DNA of 64,000 nucleotides from Mesostigma viride. Taxonomy: Eukaryota; Streptophyta; Mesostigmatophyceae; Mesostigmatales; Mesostigmataceae. Where the stretch lies: assembly GCA_009746045.1 (NCBI GenBank), contig RPFO01000333.1:715446-779445 (forward strand), read 5' to 3'. Both the position numbers and the translations under genes were made by a program. Below, one piece after another: positions 57,801 through 64,000 of the stretch. How positions within the stretch are numbered: the first letter of the stretch is position 1; each line of letters begins with the position of its first letter. The notes under the pieces are model-generated. The model was given only the letters and a program-made list of their open reading frames with translations, had not been told where the DNA came from and made no database searches.

Positions 57801-60800
57801 TTTGTTGGTTTCTGAGCGGCAGCCCTGAGCTGTGTCATGAGCATGGCATGCGGAACTGGGCATCAGCGTCAAGCTAGTTTAGACCAGCACACAGCACTAG
57901 CACTCGGCACTAGCAACCTGCACGTGTTTTGTGCGAGTCGTGCCCACCCTGAGTATCAAGTGCCGGCGTGCATAAAGACGTGTGTTTTGCAGTTAGGGGT
58001 GAAATTCCCGATAATTTCCCTTTGTCTTCATTTGGGTAAGTCTAGATGTGCGCGATTGGGACAAAAGTGGTAGGCTGGTCGCGAGCCAGCGCGCCCGACT
58101 TGGGGTATCCTGATATATCCCCGCTCGGGTGCCATGCACTGGTCTCTCCTCCCCCCCCCCCCCCCCCCTTAGATACCTGGAGCTCGACCTGGGAGACATG
58201 CAGCTGACCAACAACGTGCAGTGGGTGGGCGGCGGGAAGGAGAACCTGCACGCGATTCGGCTGGACACCATGAGCGTGACGGTGAGCAGGCGCCAGCTGG
58301 CGTACATGCGAAGGGAGCCGGGCGCGGCGGGCGGTGTGGCTGGCTTGTGCTCGATGGACGGCGGGCCAGTTGTCTAGCTTCCTTGACCCATAGCGTGGGA
58401 GAGTCTGCAGGGGTTGTTGTGGGCTTGCATGGGCCAATCTATTAGGCATATTGCAAGGATGTTTTTGAGGCTTCTAGGTACCACTATATGGACGGGGGTT
58501 ATCGTGAAATGAGCCCATGTCTTGGGGGGCATCACATCTATTCTTGGGTAGTGCCTGTGCATTGCTAGCTGTTTATCCCGCTCACGTCACGCTGCTAAAG
58601 GCCTCATCGCAGCCCGGGCGTCGCGCCAGGAAGTGTTGGTGCATCTTCCTGGAGTGGGGCACAGCATGGGGCAGAAGTCTGGCACCTGGCAGGCATCTGC
58701 TGTCAGCCCGCCGAGCAGGGGGCACCTGCTTCCCCATGGTTGGTTGGCACCACACCATTTACTCCCCCCCAATCTGCATAGTTTGTCTCACCCTTTCATT
58801 GTTTGTGCGGGTCGCCTTCCTGACCCTCTCCTTGGCTTGTATGGCTTCCGTTCCTATGTGTGCGTGTGCCAGCTGACGGGCATGAACCTCAAGGCGGGGC
58901 TGGGTGAACCCGTGCTGCAGCGCTCCTCGCCGATCACGGTCACCGTGCGCAGGGCGCTGCGTGACATATACCGCAGCCTGCCGGAGATTGATGTGGATGT
59001 CAAGGTGAGACGGGGGAGGGGGGATGTCGAGGTGAGGGGGGGGGGGGGGATGCCAAGGTGAGGGGGTGGGGGTGGGGGTGGGGGGCCAGAGTGTCAAGTT
59101 GAGGGGATGTGGATGTCGAGGTGAGGGGGGCGGGCGCGTGGACGCCAAGGTGAGGGGGCGGGGGCATTGACTAGGATGTAAAGGTGAGCGAAGCTGCGTG
59201 TCAACGTGAGGGCGCTAGAGGGCTGGTATGTCATGGTGAGCGGGGGGGGGGGGGCATGTGACCACCTTCGATCTGTGCATCGAGGGATTTTTTTGTCCAG
59301 GGAATGGCATCGTGCCGTGCCCGCGCTTGTTGGAGGTGACGGGTGCTGGTTTTGGTTCACACGCATCGACATCTCGTCGGTGGGGGGGGGCACACATGTC
59401 GGTGTGGGGGCGTCCGCTGTGCCGCATCGCTGCCCGTGTCTGTCACTTGACGTGGACAGAGGTATCCGTGGGAGGTGACCCCTTGGCAAGAAGCATGGCA
59501 CGAATTACGCTGTTGACTGCGCGCGGTGAGGCTGACAGTGCAGCCATGGTACCCCCCTCAGCCTGCATGGCCTAATCAGTCCACCTGCCCGTGCCATGTT
59601 CGTGCTGCCACCTGTCACGCTCATCCCCCGTGCCACTCCTGCCCCCACTGTGTTATGCAGATGGCCTACGTGCAGGCGCTGCTGTGCGATCGCGAGTACC
59701 GGCTGATCATCGCCGTCCCCGCGGACAACTTCTCGGAGCGGGTCAACCCAGCCCCCCACTGGTCCATCCCGGTGACGAACGCACGCAAGGACCAGCCGCA
59801 GTACCCGCGCGGGCTGCTACCCCCGCTGTGCGCAAGCAGGCCGCAGGCCCCCCCGGCAGGCGCGGCCAAGGGCAAGGAGGCGGTGCCTGGTGGCAACGTG
59901 GTGTTGGCTGCGTCGTCCCTCGCGGCCATGCTGACGTCCCCACCAGCGGGCGTGGCCAGCGGGGCGGCGCGGTCCAGCCCCGGACCGTTGACCGTGGCGG
60001 TGCCGTCGTCGCATGATGCGGGCATGCAGTCACCATCGTCTGGCGTATCCTCGTCGCTTGCGTCCGGCACCAAGTCCTCCCCTGCATCCACCTTCATGCG
60101 TGTCACCGTCAACGTGGAGAATGTCAAGGTGGCCCTCTTCAGCGGCGTCGCGCGCCAGGCCATGCTGGCCGTGATGAAGGTAATGGATTCCAGTGTCTGT
60201 TGCTTGGACCTTGGTATAGTTATGCCGCCGAGACTACGAAGATGCTGCGCTTGCTTTGTCGAGGGCCATCGTCATCGTATTCCTACATGGCATAGGCTAG
60301 TGCGTGAATCCCCCGCGGTGCATTTGGGTGCATTGGGGGGGGGGCGGGGGGCATCGCGTGCTGAGCGCCACCCTCGCAATCAAAGAAATGGTACCGGAGA
60401 GGATTGGAAGCGGTGTGGTGCTGTCGTGCTGTCATTTGTTTGGCAGCTACCTTTGCTACCTTGCACCGACATGGGGCATGCGGGTGGGAGTGTGCCCATG
60501 TCCACCCCATGACCACATGAGTCCCTGCATGCGCTCGGGTCATATGAAGCCCCATCATGCCGTCATGCCCCACCACGCCGAGGCATAGCAGGATGTCGCG
60601 TTCTCCCCACCGCGCACATAGCCGTGGCCCCCACCAGTCCTCCCCATACCATCGCATCTCTGTACCCGTACCCGATCCCACATACTGCCCACGTGCCTGT
60701 TGGTTGTGGGCGGTGGCAACGCCGTGGTGGGTGTGCTGGTAAGCCGCGATCCAGTTTCCGTCAGCCAAGGAAACGTGTTGGGAAGGGAAGATGATGGGAA

Positions 60801-63463
60801 GAAGATGTGGTGGGCGAGTGACGCGCCCCCGGGGCAGGTGCGGACCGTGTTGTTCAAACTCGCTTCTTCTCTCCCCCCGCTCCTCCCCTGCCACCCTTCA
60901 TGCTGCCACCCGCAGGCGTCCAAGCTGTGGGTGGTCTACCGGGGCATCAGCGACGGCGGCATGCAGGTGATGCTGTCGCTTCCCTATGTGGTCGTGCTGG
61001 ACAAGCGCAAGGACGCTGCCAGGGAGCAGTGCGTCGCGCTCGCTCCCTTTGTCTCCAACACGGCGGAGGACTGGGTGGACCAGGAGTGGGCGGTCAGCGA
61101 GGCAGATATGGACATGGAGGGGGGCGGGGCGTCCGGCACGCCGGGCAAGGGTGCAGCCGCGGTGGAGCTGCCATCCAGCGCGTCGACCACATCGCTGGAT
61201 GGCATCGCGGGGGCGACCGCCAGCAACGCGCCACGTGTCAAGACCCACATGATGATGGTCATGATGGACTATGTGGCGGCATCGCCGGTGACAGGTGGCG
61301 ACCAGACGCTGCACCTCACGCTCCAGAAGCCCTGGGTGAGCGTCTCGGTCCCCTTCCTCTGCTCGCTGCTGGCGTTCTTCGTGCCCGACCTCATGCAGCA
61401 GTCGAACACAAACAACAAGAAGGCCTCGGTGCCGTTGCCAGCCATCGAGGAAGCGCTGGCGTCCAACCGGCCAGGTGGCGAGATCTCCCTGTCCGGCGAC
61501 ACCTGGCTCTCCTCGGCGCTGTACAAGCAGGTGGAGTCAGACGTGTGGCTGCACCCCAAGCGGCGGCTCATCGCCGACTGCTCCAACGTGACCTTCTTCG
61601 TCTACCAGGGCCAAGGCCACCGGCTGCACCTGCCGCCCGTGTCGTCGCGGCAGCGGGCGTCCAACATGACGGTGCCCCTCATCCGTGTGGGCAGCGGCAA
61701 GAGCCTGCAGTTCCGCAACATCCGAATCACGGTGAGGGACACCGGCATTTGGCGATGTTGTTTGGCAATGTTGTTTGGCAATGCCTGTGCTGGTACCACG
61801 GTGCCGCGCGTCAGCAGTGCACGAGCGTGTGGGCCATGCATGTGTCATAAGTAGTACAGTGACCGGCAGTCTGTGCAGTGGCATGAATGGGGCGGCACAC
61901 ACGGCAGCAGTGCCAACATGCTGCAACAGTTCTCCCATGAAATCTTGCATGGGTCGAACTTTCGAAGCCCCATTCAAAGACGCCGCTCTTTTTCCTGATA
62001 TGCATGCCCCTTGTCTCTGTGCTGGATGCTGGCGCATTGCCCCCCCCCCCCCCCCCCTTTTCATTCCCCCTCCCCCCTCGCAGAACGCCCACCTGCTGGA
62101 CCGCTACGTGCAGCTGGGGGAGGACAGCAGCTACTCAGTCGCGGCTGAGGACGGTGTCGAGCTGGTCTTTGACGATGCCGACCGGGATGCCAGCTTCTAT
62201 ATCGATAATGGGACGCCAGGCACTGGCGCGCTGGGGCCGTCCCCGGCCCCGCCCACACCTCCCGCGGCTTCAGGGCACCTGGTGGAGGGGGCGGTGCCGG
62301 AGGAGGGGCTCGTGGCGGCTCGTGCCCCCTCTCGCCGCACCAACATCAGCCTACAGGTGACCAGTGTGCAGCTCGTGCTCTTTGACGCAGACGAACGCGA
62401 CGGCGTCAAGGGGGGCGGCAGCTCGGGCATACGCGTCTCGGCCGACATGCGCATCTGGTATACATATTTTGCAGGGGAGGCGGAGGGTGGGGGCCTTTTA
62501 AATTTGTGCCATTAAGAAACCATGTCCATCGAAGAAAGGTGGGAGGGTGGGGGTATGGGGGGATGAAGGGGGGCAAGCTGGGAGGGGTAGGGCAAGGGCA
62601 AGCAGAGTGGTGATGGTACAAGCCGCTTTCATCGTGTTGTTGAGTCATATCTGAACTTGAAAGCGGAGCCGCTGCGCTGCCGTTGTTGGTTGGAAACTGT
62701 TTGAGTGTGGCTGTTGGAATTGGGTGCGTGTAAGCCATTCAAGGCATGCATTATGGGGCAGAGCCTGTAGTGTACTGGCGCCTGTCCCTTGATTCCAGAC
62801 GGAGTAGGGCGCGTAGCAGGTCATGGTCATTATGTGGGTCCGTGGGATGAATGGGACATGCGCGAGGGTAAGCGGTACGAAGATTTTCTTGCGGAGGACT
62901 GCGAGAAAATCGCAGGCCACAGTTTGGGGATGGGAGCTGGCGCTTCTTCTTGTCCATGCATGCAACTGGCATCAGCATCAGCATGGGCTGATGCCTCCTG
63001 TCATCGGTTTTCTGCTCCTCCCCCATGCATTCCTCTCACCTCACATGCTTCTGTTCGTCCTAAGGCCAATCCACCATGTTCTATCTGGGCTGCGTACACG
63101 TCTGTCCCACCCCCCTCTGGTTCTCTTGGGGTGTCCCTCCCACTGTCCACCCCCCTCCCCCTCACAGGTACTGCTTTGACAGCAACGGCGACACCATCAT
63201 CCGTCTGCGCGCGGGCGGCGTCAAGGGGTCGGACCTGCAATCCCAATCGATCATGGACCCCTTTGACGTGACGGCCAACGTGTCCAACGTGGGCGGCGTG
63301 CAGAAGGCCACGCTCGTCCTCGACCACCTGCTCGTGCGGCTGTCCTACGCTCTCGCGCGCTCGCTGCTGCGCATCGCCAACGAGCTGCAGTCTGCGCTCT
63401 CGCCGCCGCCCATGGCGCCCGTGTACAAGTGCACCAAGTTCCGGCTTTTATGGAAGGGGAAAG
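45819..63463 (+). CDS. VPS13 lipid-transfer protein, 15 exons, 3' end outside window
   Basis: VPS13 proteins are long channels that move lipids in bulk between membranes at contact sites. Exons: 45819-45833, 45983-46064, 46915-47018, 47878-47970, 49122-51008, 53000-55279, 55771-55902, 56380-56493, 57439-57626, 58173-58281, 58873-59004, 59661-60179, 60916-61731, 62084-62457, 63168-63463, about 2380 codons. All phases agree. The chorein-N domain covers exons 1-4: MFEAH, LLRRYIGKYVHGL, GDVVLTNLQLRQDALNELNL, VKAGFLG, VPWSHLGTQPVVMRLDRLYI. Exon 5 has a (KD)n stretch, then NVQLSITNVHVRYED. Exon 6 includes a PH domain at about residues 990-1110 (RWRRQWVAVTEKALFVCE, KEAWMHALNAE), as in plant VPS13. 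Exon 9 has VKLDVRMEEPTILMPRATSS; exon 14 has EDSSYSVAAEDGVELVF. The C-terminal VAB, ATG2_C-like and final PH regions must lie beyond 64000. Confidence 0.93.
47010..47175 (+). repeat. Array of 5' splice-site copies, VPS13 intron 3
   Basis: Five degenerate, about 38 bp copies of the last 9 exon bases plus the start of the intron (CGCCTCACG/GTGCGTGCACATGGATGC) begin at 47010, 47048, 47085, 47124 and 47162. The first copy contains the donor that fits the reading frame (47019). Confidence 0.85.
47378..47545 (+). repeat. Short tandem repeats in VPS13 intron 3
   Basis: About 18 bp units of the type GGGGGCAGCATGCGT occur at 47378-47445. Two 35 bp copies containing CCCCGTATGGCGTGCAGGGC follow at 47480-47545. 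Confidence 0.75.
51228..52945 (+). repeat. 61 bp minisatellite, about 28 units
   Basis: The unit contains ATGGCCCTTTCCTCATGGAA, a C run of 6-10 bases, and TTGTATGTATTCCCATCTGA. It fills the intron between exons 5 and 6 of VPS13 and runs up to the pyrimidine tract of the exon 6 acceptor. Unit copies lack stop codons in the forward frames, producing spurious long ORFs. Confidence 0.97.
55268..55405 (+). repeat. Array of 5' splice-site copies, VPS13 intron 6
   Basis: The exon 6 end TTGAATATCAAG/GTGAGAGG is followed by four more copies of ATCAAGGTGAGA or a close variant at about 55303, 55334, 55361 and 55389, separated by G runs. Copies 2-4 retain AAG/GTGAGA, a consensus-like donor. Confidence 0.92.
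56034..56099 (+). repeat. 22 bp tandem repeat, 3 units
   Basis: Units of GTATAGTATAGCCATCCGCG plus TA in the intron between exons 7 and 8 of VPS13. Confidence 0.9.
56646..56940 (+). repeat. 50 bp minisatellite, about 6 units
   Basis: The unit contains GATGCTGCTTGGTCTTAAGT, AATACTAGCTGATAGATGCC and a G run. It is in the intron between exons 8 and 9 of VPS13. Confidence 0.93.
57318..57465 (+). repeat. Duplicated 3' splice site and exon start, VPS13 intron 8
   Basis: GCAG/ATCATGGACTACTGCC at 57326-57343 is repeated as TCAG/GTGGTGGACTACTGCC at the true exon 9 start (57439), about 110 bp downstream. The first copy decays after about 30 bp. Confidence 0.75.
58997..59242 (+). repeat. Array of 5' splice-site copies, VPS13 intron 11
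   Basis: The exon 11 end GATGTCAAG/GTGAGA is followed by about eight degenerate copies (GATGTCGAGGTGAG, GATGCCAAGGTGAG, GACGCCAAGGTGAG, GATGTAAAGGTGAG and similar) near 59024, 59050, 59091, 59112, 59140, 59175, 59198 and 59227, with G-rich joints. Confidence 0.92.
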
Positions 63464-64000
63464 GTGCGCCAGAGGGGGGGTGGGGCCCACGATGAGCGGC
63501 TCGCTCCTGCTGGTCAGGGATGGAATGCCTCGGCCTGTACTGCTCCCTTGCCTTTCCTTGCGACATGTGTGCGTGGGGTTGAGGGTAGGAGAGGGTGTTG
63601 ACCGTGGATCATCCGCGCGTTCATGCTGCGCAGCGCATGCTGCGACGTAGTGGGGTGTTCCCCCACGATAGGGGGAGAGGGAGTGGCGCGTGGGCTCTCC
63701 TCGCACATTCACCGCACAAGCATGGAGCAACGGCCCGTTCTCGACGGCATCTCCCCTAGGGACCGCGCTGCAGTCTTCCTGTCGCACTGGTGCTCTGCCA
63801 TGGATAGCCACTGTGTCGTTGAGTGCCGGACCTAGCGGGCCGAAGTGCTACCCTTGCATGGACCTGGTGTTGTCTAATCGGGGCGGCACGTGCGTGCATG
63901 CCGTGGCTGTGCGTTCATACTATGTTGCACATGCCATGCTTGATATGATGTGTTGGGCATGATGGGCGCTGTGTCGAACACAATTCTGCTTGTACTCATT
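63464..64000 (+). other. Start of VPS13 intron 15
   Basis: After the donor GGGAAAG/GTGCGC at 63463 there is no further segment that fits VPS13 coding sequence before the window ends. A short inverted pair around 63655-63680 (GTTCCCCCACGATAGGGGG) is the only structure seen. Confidence 0.55.

Overview
The window is nuclear DNA of a eukaryote. Its genes are split into many exons with GT/AG introns, the coding parts are GC-rich, and retrotransposons and cut-and-paste transposons are abundant. A VPS13 with an internal pleckstrin-homology (PH) domain, as in land-plant VPS13 proteins, and a CCDC81 homologue (a centrosome/cilium-associated family) suggest a flagellate green alga. This assignment is inference; no rRNA or organelle marker is present to confirm it.

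Three host genes are supported by splice sites whose reading phases agree across every accepted junction. (1) A CCDC81-like HU-domain and coiled-coil gene on the minus strand (22629 to 11590; 16 exons, about 713 codons). (2) An RBM42-like RRM protein gene on the minus strand (44804 to about 38352; 7 firm exons plus one tentative last exon). (3) A VPS13 bridge-like lipid-transfer protein gene on the plus strand (45819 to 63463; 15 exons, about 2380 codons), whose 3' part lies outside the window. RBM42 and VPS13 are divergent and share a 1.0 kb upstream region.

The rest is mobile DNA. From 1.8 to 11.1 kb there are several broken copies of an L1-type ORF1-only retroelement, one of them split by an internally deleted piggyBac element. 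From 23.1 to 29.3 kb a LINE ORF2 is interrupted by a 3.3 kb piggyBac element with a nearly intact transposase. From 30.2 to 31.9 kb lies a third, 1.7 kb element with piggyBac-like ends. From 33.0 to 36.2 kb two LINE fragments sit head to head as a large imperfect palindrome, and two retroelements with (TAAT)n tails and target-site duplications have inserted into it. All three piggyBac-type elements are bounded by TTAA and begin CCCCTAA, CCCCTCAA or CCCTT; for two of them the pre-insertion site can be read in the flanking sequence or in a nearby paralogue.

Many long introns carry a private tandem repeat (5 to 94 bp units). In VPS13, three introns start with arrays of degenerate copies of the exon end plus its 5' splice site, and another has a duplicated 3' splice site. 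These arrays, together with the ORF1-only retroelements that share a 3'-terminal CAAC-loop hairpin, are the least ordinary things in the window.
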